Positions 48,898-60,942 of a stretch of 64,000 bases of DNA are shown here, piece by piece; the stretch's first letter is position 1, and each line of letters starts with the position of its first letter. The translations under genes and the position numbers were made by a program. Below the pieces are notes generated by a model. That model worked only from the letters and a program-made list of their open reading frames with translations. It did not search any database and had not been told where the DNA came from. Source of the DNA: Polytrichum commune (lineage: Eukaryota; Streptophyta; Polytrichopsida; Polytrichales; Polytrichaceae); the NCBI GenBank assembly GCA_950295325.1, contig OX485803.1, positions 59,783,554-59,847,553 of the forward strand, written 5' to 3'.

Positions 48898-49085
48898 GAT
48901 TTAGTGTGGCATTAAAACTGGTGCGCCATGTTAATCAAAGTGGTCTTCATGACTTGGCATGTAGCACCAAATGTCATGTGATACCCTCACATCTTGTCAC
49001 CTAGTGAGTGCAAGACAATCAATGTTGGTTGTTGATGAATAGTGCGGGCCACACTAAATCAAATCTTTAGTTTAGTCTCTATATA
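48898..49085. mobile_element. MITE-like repeat R4, best copy
   Basis: Begins GATTTAGTGTGGCATTAAAA and ends GGGCCACACTAAATC: 13-base inverted ends GATTTAGTGTGGC / GCCACACTAAATC. Internal blocks CTTCATGACTTGGCATGT and GACAATCAATGTTGGT are shared with other copies. Confidence 0.7.
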
Positions 49086-51243
49086 TTTGTGATGTTGATA
49101 GATTACTTACAGTTATTAGTTGGGGTGGATGAATAGTGCGTTACATGGCAAAGTACACCACATTGTGGGTGTTTTTCACTATTATTATGTTATAACATTA
49201 TAAAAACAAAATAAACATATTATTCAATAAAAATTTAGAGTAAGCAATGTGTTATGAAATAATAATACAACCTTCCACACTAATTATGCTCCAATCAACC
49301 ACTATGGACCACGCCATCTCAATCTTAAGGATGAATAGTGTGGGTATGCACAATCAATGTAACCCATTGGATTCAGATACATGAATGAAATGTGTGGGTA
49401 TTGTGCAGATTAGTGTGGTCCATACTTAATAACCTCAAGTAACTTAGTCCCAACGACAGCACTACTTTGAGCTTGCCAAGAGAGGGCCTCAATATTTCAA
49501 CAAAATTTATCAAGTCCGTTTTACACCAAAGAGGCACTTCGAGTGTCACAAATGACATTTGCTTGAGATCATGGTTGCATGTCTTTACACTCAACTTACA
49601 GGTCCATGACCACACAAAATCCAATTTTAATCTTCCATGTTATACCCTTTGGATCATCAGATGAGTTTCAAAGGCCCTTACAATTTCATGGTCATGGCAC
49701 TTAACCATGATGCCAAGTATCCCTTAACCATAGTGTCAAGTATCCCTCATAGCTAAAGCTCCCTTCTAGAGTGAGAGCTTGACATGTGAATCCCCAACCT
49801 ACAATCCTACATTCTTCGTAATTATGGGAAGGCCAACTGGTGGCTAATTGACGCCCACTAACACTTGTCATAGAATTGTGAATCGGGAAAGAGGTTAGGC
49901 AGATTGACACCCTAGCTACCAGCGCGTTGGTTGAGGACCCACTTGATAAACTCACAGTTGCCGGTGATATGGGGAAGCATGAGCTACAATGATCAAGCCA
50001 ACTGCTCTAGAAACGGAGGAATCATGTGCATAAAATGGAAGAATCCTGCGCATGAAAGGAGAACAATTCAAAGATCATTCCTGGCTCCACAATGCACTGG
50101 CACAAAGGCTGAGTAAAGTCATGCTGATGTCCAAGATGAAAAACAAAAAATCGGTTCCTCCCACACCACAACACAATGGTGTCTCCTTGTAGGGTTCAAG
50201 TAAATGTCATAATAGTGTAAGGTACAAATGCTCCGTAGGAGGAACCCACAAACACAATGGAAGACTTGCTAAGTAGAGAGGAAGATGTTCTAAGTTAGCC
50301 CTAATTTTGTCCATTTGTTCTGGCAGACAGAATAAGAGCGATGCACAATTTTTGCATAGATGATTGTGCCACATGTAGTTCATTGTGCCTATTTAGTGCT
50401 TGCCAGAGCTTCGTAGGACTGCTTTTCTGAACAGGATTCTTAAGTATGGGAAGCACCTCTGGTCACATCATGTTCAGTAGTATACCATTTGTAACAATGG
50501 TGATGAAGGGCAAAGTCTGGAGACATATGCAGTACATTCATTTTTCAGTTTAACCTGTATGAGAGCATTGTTTCCAAAGTGGGCCAAGGCCTTCATGCTT
50601 TCAAAGTTCCCATATCCAGCCTGTCACCAAATCTGGCCTAGGCTCAATTATTGCCAATGTGAATGCATATCAATAATGATACCTTCCAAAAGCACATATG
50701 TTATTGGCAGGTGAACCGTGAAATGCACAGCAATAGCTTGCTTCACCCAGAACCAAGCAGAAAGTGAAACTTTAGTCAAGAAGAATGAGAAAATGGCCAA
50801 CATCTACTGCAACCATTCAAGACGTAATGTGAGCTAACCCTAAATTGGTGAGATGCAAGTTTTTCCTGGGCAAAATCATAGTGCACCAACAACATTCATT
50901 GACTAATATCAGTGAGGGGGGTATATTTATGATGGACCATGAAAATAAGCAGAACTCATACCACCACAGATCATGACATTATTTCCAATGCAGCACCCTT
51001 GCAAGATGCATTTTGAATCCTCAAAAATCCTAGAAACCACTCAAAAAAACTGTGCATCTGTCCACTGCATCTGTTTACCTGGTGGAATGATAGACCTACT
51101 CCATCTACGTACTTTGAGACCTGAATACAAATATCAGCTGACTTCTTGTGGAATTAGGAACACCACAACTAAATGGACAGAAACCAATAAAAAATTTGAG
51201 ATTTCTGACTTCGGTGTCCATGTTACATTTGTAAACTGGCAGA
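49086..51243. other. Gene-free stretch and 3' flank of DHDPR
   Basis: No gene recognised. The part nearest 51,243 is presumably the 3' untranslated region of the minus-strand DHDPR gene. Confidence 0.45.
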
Positions 51244-54200
51244 TTACCGCATGTTCCCTTCACGTAATACATCAATCATATTGTACAGTTTCTTGTCAGC
51301 CTTCTCCTTGATCTGCACACAAATACATCACAGATCAGAATCCAAAACTCTCTTCACCCCAAACAAATACTGCACGCTATAGCTTTTTGTACATATATAC
51401 AATCAGCACAATCAGCACAATCAGCACCTATTGTTGGACATTGAACTTAGATACTGTCTGCAATCGATCTACAAGTTGGCCTCACTCAAGCGCAACATTA
51501 GATAGGCCCCCCAACACACAAATTTCAGGTACCTGGGATTAGCACAATCTGAAATTCACTCTAGCAGCATAAGCAGCTACAATTTACATCTAGTAAGGAG
51601 TTTTATTTGCTGATTTCACTTGGGAATGACAAAATTGCCAATCTGTTGAGTTTACATTAGCCAAAATTGCTCAACTTTCAGTTTGCTCCAACTGAAGCCT
51701 ATATATAACCGAAAGCCTTACAAGAGCCAAAAATGGGGTGACTAAAGAACACCATAACAAGAACCATGTTACCCGATATAATTACTGACCTTCTTTGAGA
51801 GAAATAGAACGGCATCAACAGTCCCTTGTGCATAGATTGATCTCCCACAGACATTGTGCTGGAATTCAAAGGCAACCCTGCAGCAGACAACAAATACAAA
51901 CAATTGCAATCCCTGCATTAATGATATTCCTCTAACTGCATAAACAGAAAAATGCAACCGTGTAGACAACACACACAAGTCAGTGGCTGCAGGGGGCTAT
52001 AATCAGTGTTTAACTGGTATCATCTTTTTTTCATACCACTTGCGTATATATAATGAGGAATTTCTATTTCTATAATACACGTAGAGTATGGGTATTTTAA
52101 GATATTTTTGCTTTTGATATCATTTGGGTCTATATACCATCCAAGAACCTTCATACCTAGGTAAAATCAACCTAGTATGAATATGGTATTAGTATGGTAT
52201 TGACCCAAATAATTACTTAGGTAGCCCAAGATTCCCTCATCTTGTGATACCCACAAAGTATCAATGTTTGTCATACTGGTTGGGTAGGTTCTTTGATACC
52301 ATTGCTGATATTCTGTAATGATACCATGCATTCACCTATATACCAGTCCAATAATTGGCTATAACCTCAAGAGTAGGCATAAGTAAGTTATACTTAACGC
52401 ACATGCCATCAGGTGAGACTACTCGGTATGTATGGAATGCATGCCCATTGATGTGCTCTTCAGGCACATTCATCTCTTCTATCTGCCTCTTAGGCTCCCT
52501 CACCATCTCAATCTGCAAACATTAGCCCCAATAGTCAGTGCTTAAGTCAAAAGAATTATTACCTACATTGTAGTCTAGGCTGCACCTTTCAGTTAAAAGA
52601 GAGCAATTATACATTCTTCTGGCATTGCTTTTGCAGATTGTCAACTAGGCCATTAATTTGTGCTCTGTGAATAATGCCTGCCAAATCACCACAGAAAGAG
52701 GCCAAGACATCATCATTTGGCAAACTGCACTTTAGAACCAGGGTGCTGTCACCAACCAACTATGTTACCTAAAAGACCTCAGGATGAGGATAAAGAGGAG
52801 ACGAAAGAGTTCATGACAACTCAATAGGGAATCAGCATTGCAACCAATAAAAGGACACATCTTGGCATAACTAGTCTCGATCTTCTCAATAAAATCATAT
52901 CATATAGTTTAGGATAGCACAAAGCTTAATGCATCCTGAAAAGCATTCAAGAGTGTGTGCGAGTGAGTGAGCAGAGATAGAGACCTCATCCATTTCAAAA
53001 GGGAGGCCTAATTTTTGGAAGCTCGCAATTACAGCTTTTGCTGTCCCTGATGTGTCGACTTTAGTGGACTGATGTGATTCTTTAACCTGCCAACATCCAC
53101 TACATATCAGCTTGTCTGTATAGAGGTGAATATGATTGATGAGCTAGAGGATTGTGCACATACTTGAAATTCAGCATCCTCATCATAGAGCAGAATAGAG
53201 ATGGCACATGTTATATGTTTTCTATCCTTTTGTAGCATAAGCGTTTGTACAAAAGAGCTAATTACACAACTACACTGAATTGTCCTATTAGTGTGGGTTA
53301 CCATTTGGAGTTATGCATTGCTATAACATTTCACTGAGCGTTTGATTTTTTACTCAAGTTACATAAATAGTTAGTATGCACATCAAAGAACATGATATGA
53401 CTTACTTGGTAAAAAAAGATAATGTCAGTAAAAAGTTGTAGCAATACATAACTTCAAATGGTAACCCACGCTATTAGGACAATTCAGTATAGTTTTAGAA
53501 TAGGTTACCAGTAGAATGAAGTTTGCAGGTTTAATTGAAAATAATGAAACATGGGAACCTGTAGCTTGTAGCCTGCAAAGGCACCTGGAAATTGCTCTGC
53601 CATGATAGACATCGCTGCTTGAAATGCTACCACCTGCAACAGAGGCACCTCTAGCCACGTCATAAGCTGGAGACATATAAACTCAAACAAACCAGATTTG
53701 CTTTGACCTCTTGAACCCCCTCGAAGGCCCAAGGGTTTTTTTCCTTAATGGTAAGATGGTCTAAACTAAAAGTCTCAATGACCTCTTAACCCATTTACCA
53801 GAGCTAAAGATTGATGGAAATGACCTAAAGATAAGATGTAGTTGTATTCACTCTTGTGATACAGAAGAAACTTATGTGTTTCATGAACTTGACGTCAAAA
53901 ATTAAACGATTTATATAGTATTAAAAGGATTTGTAACTTTGCATTATGAGGTTGAACCTATATTTAGAACAATTGCAGTGAGCATGTCACAATAATTGAG
54001 AACCGATACACACTAATATGTGAATAGTGACCAAGGGTACTACATACAGAAAGAAAACCAACACTAGCATATTCATTTGTACTTGCATCAGCACTGACAG
54101 CTGCTTTCTAATTATGAACTTAATAAGGGTCTGTGCAACCAGATATATGTCTTAGGCAGTATTGATGCAACAAGCCTTTTCTGTTCCCTTTCAGCCCATG

Positions 54201-56949
54201 ATGATATTCTTCCTCTCATGACTCCTGATTGAGATTGCAGGGGGTTTGAAATAGTAGAAGCAAGACACACCTGTTTCCCCATTTGTGGGGCAATGACCGA
54301 GTAGACCCCTGACTTCACAACATCATCAACTAACTTGTCACGGTCACCTCCAGTGGTGCCCATGACAAAGGGTAATCCTCGACTACAATAAAATTCGGCA
54401 TTACCTGCCAAATATACCAGTTTAGACTTGACTGTTGCACCAACAGCCTTCGTAAAAGGTAAAGGAACTGCAGATGAGCAGCTCTCGAACTCATATGTCT
54501 CCATAAGTCCTAAATAATCAATTATTAAGTTGTATCATCTCAACTTAGTGAGTGACTTTTGACATGTTTACCTCAACATTGAACAACATTGCAGAATCTA
54601 ACATCAAACGTGCAGATTGACCCAAGTGGTGCAAAATGTAGGTCGGACAAATAAGAGTACCTCATAGAAGGTTCTACAAAAGCAACATGATTCACTCTCT
54701 GGTAATAGAAGTTTGTCTTCATTATACACCACAAACCTTTACATTCATATATCAACACAGGTTTCACATAGATTGAATGATCAAACTACAACATTGAATC
54801 AATGCCTATCAAACACAGGATTGCAATTTTGCTCTTTTGATATTTCCAAACTTTAGCATTGCAAGACCCAAAAGGTTGAATTTCTGAGTGAATCAATGCT
54901 GAATGAATCATTAGCCAAAAGTTGAGTTAGCAGTGAAAGGAGTTTAAACCCTGAAGGGTAAGGTAAGCAGGCACAATTTGGTTACTTACCTTAAATAGAC
55001 ATCTATATTTGAGTGGTGTGTGGTTGGGTGTGGATCTAAGAACGGACACCAGAAAGACATATATTTAAAAGAGATTGAACTACATGCTCAAAAAATTTTA
55101 ACCATTCAATAGTCAACATTATCAGGGGAACCTATATGATCATTTAATGAAAGAAAATTTTCACCTAGAAAATGAATAAGTGATTCATTTGAGCTCCAAA
55201 GAATATGAAGAAAATGGCGATGGCACAATATGGATTTGCTAATCATCTCACACTAATTGTCTGTTTCATATCCTATGAGATGTGAGTGCAGAGCTAAAAG
55301 TGTCCATTTAAGGCCCGCTTACCTTAAGTATCAACACTAACTCAACATTGAACACCAGTCACTTGCGTTTTGAGATGTACAGGTTCAGAAGCTAACGTAA
55401 GCAGGCCTAATTCGGTTACTTACCTCAATCAGACACCTATATTTGAGTGGTGGGTGGTTAGCTGCAGTCCTCAGAACGGACACCAGAAAGACATCATGTT
55501 TTTAAAAGAGATTGAATTACATGCTCAGAACTTGTTAACCATTCTAGGCTCAACAGCCATCAACAGGATTGGGGGGACCTATGTGGCCTTCCTATGGCTC
55601 ACTGACAGTGGACTTTGATATTTCATAACAAATTGAGATTAGCTCCAGAACTTTCTGGGATTAATCCTGGCTTCTCCAAGTGCTTACATTCACGGATGCA
55701 GAGAAATTTCAACCTAAGTGAATCTGAGTAGTATGAGGTAGCAAACAGCAAAAAGTAATCAAATAAGGCCCATCTACCTTATGTGGCTATCAGAAGCTCA
55801 AGGATACAGAAAGAAAAGAGTAGACGGTGACTCACCATTCACAGCTGCAGGCAATGTGTAGTCCACCACAATGACATTGGGGTATTGCTGCAACACCTCA
55901 TCCATCACCCTCTCTCTGTCCCTGGAATCCACAGCCTCCATATCGATCCCTTGTATTGAGAAATTTCGCCCCAAGCCAGGTCCTGTCAGACATACAGGCA
56001 CCAGTTGCAAGCCAGCCCCCAACGCAGCCTCCGCCACTGCTCCCCCCATCTTCCCTGAGCAGTCATTCACCTGTCCAAATCCCATGGTGCAACATTTCAT
56101 TTCAGAGTTTCATAGTGTCGTCTTCATTTCCACACATCCCCAGCTCATCTCAGACCAAAAAAGCACTTGCATTGCACATGCAAAACGCATGGAAATCTAC
56201 CATCAAAGTTGCAACATTGCAACTCCCATCGTGCAACATTTCATTTCAGAATTTCATCGTGTCCTCTTCATTTGCATACACCCCCAGCTCATCTCAATCC
56301 AAAAGATCGCATGCATTGCGCATTCAAAACACATGGAAACTTATCATCACGGTTGCCACATTGCTACTCCCATCGTGCAACATTTCATTTCAGAGTTCTT
56401 CGAATCCTCTTCATTGCACACACCCTCAGCTCATCTTAGACCAAAAACCACATGCATTGGACATTCAAACACATGGAAACTACGGTTACCACATTACTAC
56501 TCCCGTCGTGGAACGTTTTATTTCGGAACTTCATTGTGTCCTCTTCATTTGCACACATCCCCAGCTCATCTCAAATTAAAAACCAGATGCATTGCACGTT
56601 CAGAACGCATGGCAACCTACCATCACGGTTGCCACATTGATACTCCCATTGTGCAATATTTCATTTCAGAATTCGTCTATCCCTCCTCATTTGCACACAT
56701 CCCCAGCTCAACTTGGACCAAAACAACACATGCACTGCGCATTCAAAACACATGGGAACCTACCATCACGGTTGCCACATTGCTACTGCTACTCCCCGCA
56801 GCTGCTCTTGCACTCATCGCCCTTTTCGCTTCCATCTTGCCACCGAATGCATTCCAAGAAGCAGCGAAGCTTTGAGGGTTGCGCAATCGGTTGGAAGTGA
56901 AGGTGGAGGGCAGAATTGACGACGAGAGAGCGCAATGTAGCACTGCCAT
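51244..56949 (-). CDS. DAPB: 4-hydroxy-tetrahydrodipicolinate reductase, plastid lysine pathway
   Basis: Reduces hydroxy-tetrahydrodipicolinate with NAD(P)H in the diaminopimelate route to lysine, normally in plastids. Eight exons: 56,949-56,764; 56,070-55,836; 54,404-54,271; 53,633-53,559; 53,086-52,985; 52,512-52,403; 51,877-51,790; 51,312-51,244. All borders are GT-AG and phases agree, giving 332 residues, close to plant homologues. Residues 1 to about 50 are Ser/Arg-rich, fitting a transit peptide. Then come the cofactor loop VNDCSGKMGGAV, PFVMGTTGGDR, APQMGKQV, AEQFPGAF, ESHQSTKVDTSGTAKA (substrate loop), PEEHINGHAFH, FEFQHNVCGRSIYAQGTVDA and the end YNMIDVLREGNMR. The cofactor loop has Asp (GAC) where homologues I recall have Gly (VNGCSGKMG). 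ATG 56,949 is chosen because it opens the transit-like segment. Confidence 0.93.
53269..53493. mobile_element. Fold-back element M1 in a DHDPR intron
   Basis: The left arm starts ACTACACTGAATTGTCC and holds GTGGGTTACCATTTGGAGTT. The right arm is its reverse complement with few changes, ending GGACAATTCAGTATAGT. The arms are about 57 bases. It lies in the intron between the fourth and fifth exons of DHDPR. Confidence 0.85.
55010..55600 (+). repeat. Two R1 copies in a DHDPR intron
   Basis: Copies at about 55,010-55,265 and 55,390-55,590 share TGGTGGGTGGTT-like sequence, GAACGGACACCAGAAAGACA, TTAAAAGAGATTGAA and TACATGCTCA about 375-380 bp apart. They are in the intron between exons 2 and 3, antisense to the gene. 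Confidence 0.75.
56080..56763. repeat. Five-copy tandem duplication of the exon 1/intron 1 border
   Basis: CAGCTCATCT or a close variant recurs at 56,141, 56,285, 56,427, 56,562 and 56,704 (spacing 135-144 bp). Most units also carry ACCATCACGGTTGCCACATT, which on the minus strand is the last coding bases of exon 1 and the splice donor (GTGATG followed by GTAGGT). Copies near 56,203 and 56,613 keep GT; the one near 56,339 has AT instead. The array fills intron 1. A long plus-strand frame across it is a by-product of the repeat. Confidence 0.85.
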
Positions 56950-56994
56950 TGCGATCAATCGTCGCAATATGAGATTGGGAGCAGAATCGATGCT

Positions 56995-57011
56995 CTAGGG
57001 TTTAGGGTTTA
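56995..57011 (-). promoter_or_regulatory. Double telo-box upstream of DHDPR
   Basis: Minus-strand AAACCCTAAACCCTA lies about 45 bases before the DHDPR start codon. Telo-boxes (AAACCCTA) are known in plant promoters and leaders of growth-related genes. Here the role is inferred from position only. Confidence 0.55.
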
Positions 57012-58877
57012 AGGATCCCCTGCAGGGCCTTGAAGGAGACCTAAGTTAAACTTCGAACTCTGTACTTGAATGCCCCACACATGCAAAATGCTTGGCACGG
57101 CCATCCACTACACTAAATTTGTGATTCTTATATAAGTAGTGTGGACTAAGGTGTGGTTTTTTTGCATAAACCAATGGGGTATGGGTGTTGGAAACAAAAC
57201 ATGTATTTTCATATCCGGCGGATCTTAGAATATTAATTGTCCCATGCTTGTTGGGTCAATTGATTCATTAGCACTATCTTAGGGTGGACCTGCACCAGGA
57301 TCCAAGACTAAAGAAACTCCAAAATTAAGCAATCTTATTGGTTGAGAGCAAAATGTTGGACCCAAAGACTTTATACAAGAGTCCAAAGTTTGGAAAAAAT
57401 GAAGCGGCAATGACATGGCATCACTTTCTTGCCAATTTTTGGCAGTCCCCATCCATGAAAATAGACTTCTTAGTTTGAGAGAATAGTTGTAAGTTCGAAA
57501 GTAAGGTCCTTTAAGGGGTGTTTTGTAGCCCAAGTTTCTTGGACCCCGACCTGTGTGAAAATCACCCTTAGTGCCCTTCTCTCATGCCAAGCAAATTGAG
57601 CAAAAAGGAAGAAACAAAATTATTCAAAATGTGAACATGTGGATTTCCCAAAAAGGGGCGATGAGAGAGAAGGAGGCTCCTAAAGAAACATTGTCACGTT
57701 TGCCAATTTCAATATGGTTTGGCTAAAACACTGACATCTTCATGGAGAAGGAGGGCAACGTCAAAATCCATATGTAAGCCCTCACAAAGTCCCTCTTGCA
57801 TGTACCACAACAAACATATTTGCAAAACCAGTGTGCATATTGCAAGCGAAAGACTCATTGGGTAAGCAATCCTTGTGGTGGAATGTATTTATGTCTGAAG
57901 ACATGTCTTGGAAAGGTTCATACACCTAGCCTTGTTTGGAATGGTAATGACCTCTTCATTTAATATGGCCATGTTATGTGCTTGAAAATGAACCAATCTT
58001 GTATATACCATATTGAATTACTAAATCAAGTGTCTACAATAGGGATCACTCAAGTGCATTAACATGGATAGTTTGTCACACGAGGCAATAAATGGGGAAC
58101 ATGTATGGGAGCCTGCTACATGATGGATGGACTTGGTCTATAATGGCCTAAATGATTGATGATTACATGAAAATGGCATAAATGACTAAGATGTTAGCTA
58201 ACTAGGAAGATCTCCATAAAGGAATGGTAGCATGTGGTAAATGTCAGAGGTCCACCATCTAGATTGGGATTATGAACAATTAGGTTTCCAAGAAAATAAG
58301 AATAAAAATCCTCAATAACAGATTTTGTGTTTTATTTGCAAGTTGTATTTGGGTAACGGAATAAAGCGGGATCCTAGCCAAATTTGGCAATGAAATAGAA
58401 AAATACCCATATATACATTGAAAATGGTCACGTCCAAAAACATGACCATCACATAATAAGATTTTTGGCATGTCGTTCAATTGTTGCCCAAGTCGGGCAA
58501 CCCATCAATTTTTCCCAATATGATTTTACAAGGACTAATCATACTAATAAGAGCATTGTTGTTTGGACAAAATTTAGGAAGCACGAGCTCTAGGGACAAT
58601 AGGCCAAGATTTTCCGGTTGAGAAACACAAAAGATCCCCATGAAGGGCACCCTGTGAAGACTTGTGTAATTTCAGCCATAATTGAGACCCCCCACCCCCC
58701 TTCCTAGCAACTTCGATTGTCAAATGGACTTTAATTGGGTGCATGTCAACTATTTGAAGAATCTTGTTGTCATATTGATGCAAGTCTTGGAAATTCTCAA
58801 CTCTCCCTCATAATTAATGCCTCGAACAAAAATCCATGCTCAATTCCAAATATGTATGTGACCCACATTGAATACAC
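57012..58877. other. Gene-free stretch (DHDPR upstream region)
   Basis: Contains the DHDPR promoter at its left edge. No other gene or clear repeat seen. Confidence 0.45.
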
Positions 58878-59060
58878 TGTGTATATGTGATTTAGTGTGG
58901 CATTAAAACCGACGTACGTTTTGTATCAATGCGACCTTCATGACTTGTCATGTGGCAACAAAGTGGTCGATGTCGTGTACCTTGGAGACACCTTATGACC
59001 ACAAGATCATTTGCATGGGTTGATGATGATTGGTGTGGCTGGCATTGAATTATAATTGGG
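58878..59060. mobile_element. MITE-like repeat R4, third copy
   Basis: Begins GATTTAGTGTGGCATTAAAA like the 48.9-kb copy and shares CTTCATGACTTGTCATGT. The right end has lost the matching inverted terminus. Confidence 0.55.
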
Positions 59061-60886
59061 TTATAGTGAAAGCCACCGAGAGTTACCTATTCCCTTCATT
59101 CCTTGCTTGTGTTGTTCAATCGATGTAAGCCACCTCGATTGAATGGGTCGTTACGGGTCAAACCCTAACCTTGGAGAAGCTCGGGATTTTGAAGCCCTTG
59201 ACCCCTAGGCTCAAGCATTTCTCATGTCATAACACCCCACGTATTTGCTATAAAATGAAGGTTGTGAGGTTTTTTTTTTTTTTTTTTTTTTAATACGTTT
59301 TTGAAGCAATTCAAATTGTTGGAATCGATTCAAAGAACGCACCCATTTGGTTGGTAACCTCAAGTACCCCAACATGATCAATTCAAGTTTAAAATTGAAT
59401 AACTTCGTCTTATATCAACATTACGTAGATTTGGGTTCAATGTTTTCCACGTGCAACGAGCACGTGTGGGATTTTGATGTGTTGAGAGATGAGAGTAAGG
59501 GCATGTTTACAAAAAAACCATCATGCCATGGCTCTTGAGAATCCTTGTATTCTCATTGGTCGAGAGTGTCATGGGCTCTTGTTTCAGGTTTACATGAGGG
59601 TAGTTTTGGACCAGAGTCCATAGCATATTCGGTGGATGAAAAACTCGCAGGGAATCCCACATGGCAAGTATGGATAACGTTGGCCGGGGTTGTAGGAAAA
59701 AATTTTAGGAGTGCTCTCGCAAGTAGGCCTAATGGAATTTGCAATGAGCATTTGCGGTAACACCAAGGATTTTGGCCCTCCAAAAGACTTTGGACTTAGT
59801 CCATGGACTTCTCTACGATCTCATCGAAAAAAGCGGGACACTGTGATCACTTAAGAGCCATGGCCTTTGGTGTAAACATGTTCTAAATTAGATATAATGT
59901 ATAGACAATTTAGAAAGGACGGTATTTTTTATTTTATTGTTTGAAAAGAACTATGAGCAAAATTTCATGTGGCATAATTTTTATTGTGGTCTATGTATCA
60001 ACTTCTGAACCGCATAAGGTCAACAACATCAAAAACTATAATTTAAAGTTCTTATATAAAAGATACATACAAATAGATACAAAAGAACTACCGGCGCTTC
60101 ATCTCACAAGTTTACATATCCCACATGAATTGTGGACACCTCTTGCAAATGATTTAGTATATACTAAAATGTATTGCCAACAATATGTGCAACATAACAT
60201 TATTTATGTCCATAATAATGGGAAATATTTTGTGGAATGTTGTCAATCCCACATAACATTGTTATGGATTTGAATAATGATATGAATGTGAATACATTAT
60301 ACTTGTTGATTGGGAATTTGTGAACTAGACAAATTTGTGGGAATGTCATAGGAAAGTCGTGTGGGGATTTCTTTAGTTATAATATTGAAACGCTTGAAAA
60401 ACTTTTGCCTCATTAGATAATTATCCAACACAACTAGGTAGTCTAATTTCAATTGATTGTCATGTGTTTTATGGATTTGGGTTCATGATCCTCTTTAAGG
60501 TTGAGGCATCTATAACTGATAAAATAAGAGAGTTTACATATGTTTAGGAGGAGTAATAGGGGGGAATCGCTTTTCTTGCAAAGAGAACCTAAATCTAACG
60601 AGAATGCCAACAAAATAAGGGCCAGGCCGCACCAAGCGGTGCTGGGCCGGGCACGGGTAAGAATAGTGGCTGCCCGGGAGCTCCTATTCGGACAGGGAGC
60701 CAACCCGGTACTGGAGCCGGGTTCCAGGACGGTGGCCGCACCGGCCGGTTCTCTACCGGATGCCTTGCGAACATTCATCCACGCGTTTCTGTAGCAACAG
60801 TCCATCCGCGAGACTCCACCGCTCCACGAGAGCTTTGCGCACAGTGCCCTCCGAACCCACACGCGCGCCGATCCGTGAGGACTGCG
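59061..60886. other. Gene-free stretch
   Basis: T run of 23 bases at 59,270-59,292. An R5 copy at 60,215-60,280 shares GTCAATCCCACATAACATTG with 45.9 kb. From about 60,600 GC content rises sharply, with several CCGG-type palindromes, probably the promoter and 5' leader of the next gene. Confidence 0.45.
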
Positions 60887-60942
60887 ATGGAGGTGGCGTC
60901 GGCGACCGCAATTGACAGTGAGCTTCGAGAACTCCAGTTCGG
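60887..60942 (+). CDS. Probable first exon of an unknown gene
   Basis: ATG at 60,887 opens MEVASATAIDSELRELQF, followed by a textbook GTGAGT donor at 60,943 (phase 2). It sits at the start of a GC-rich, CpG-rich island. I do not recognise the protein. It may join the terminal frame at 62.2-62.6 kb, but the obvious CAG acceptor at 62,261 needs a different phase, so at least one more exon or another site would be required. Confidence 0.35.

Noticed and set aside
51300-51320. DHDPR as the shorter cyanobacterial-type CRR1 paralogue
   Set aside because: The C-terminal block YNMIDVLREGNMR and the overall order match the plant lysine-pathway enzyme I recall rather than CRR1.
55871-56875. 334-codon plus-strand frame opposite the start of the DHDPR gene
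   Set aside because: It runs through the five-copy tandem repeat and antisense to proven DHDPR exons; its His/Ser-rich product repeats with the DNA unit.
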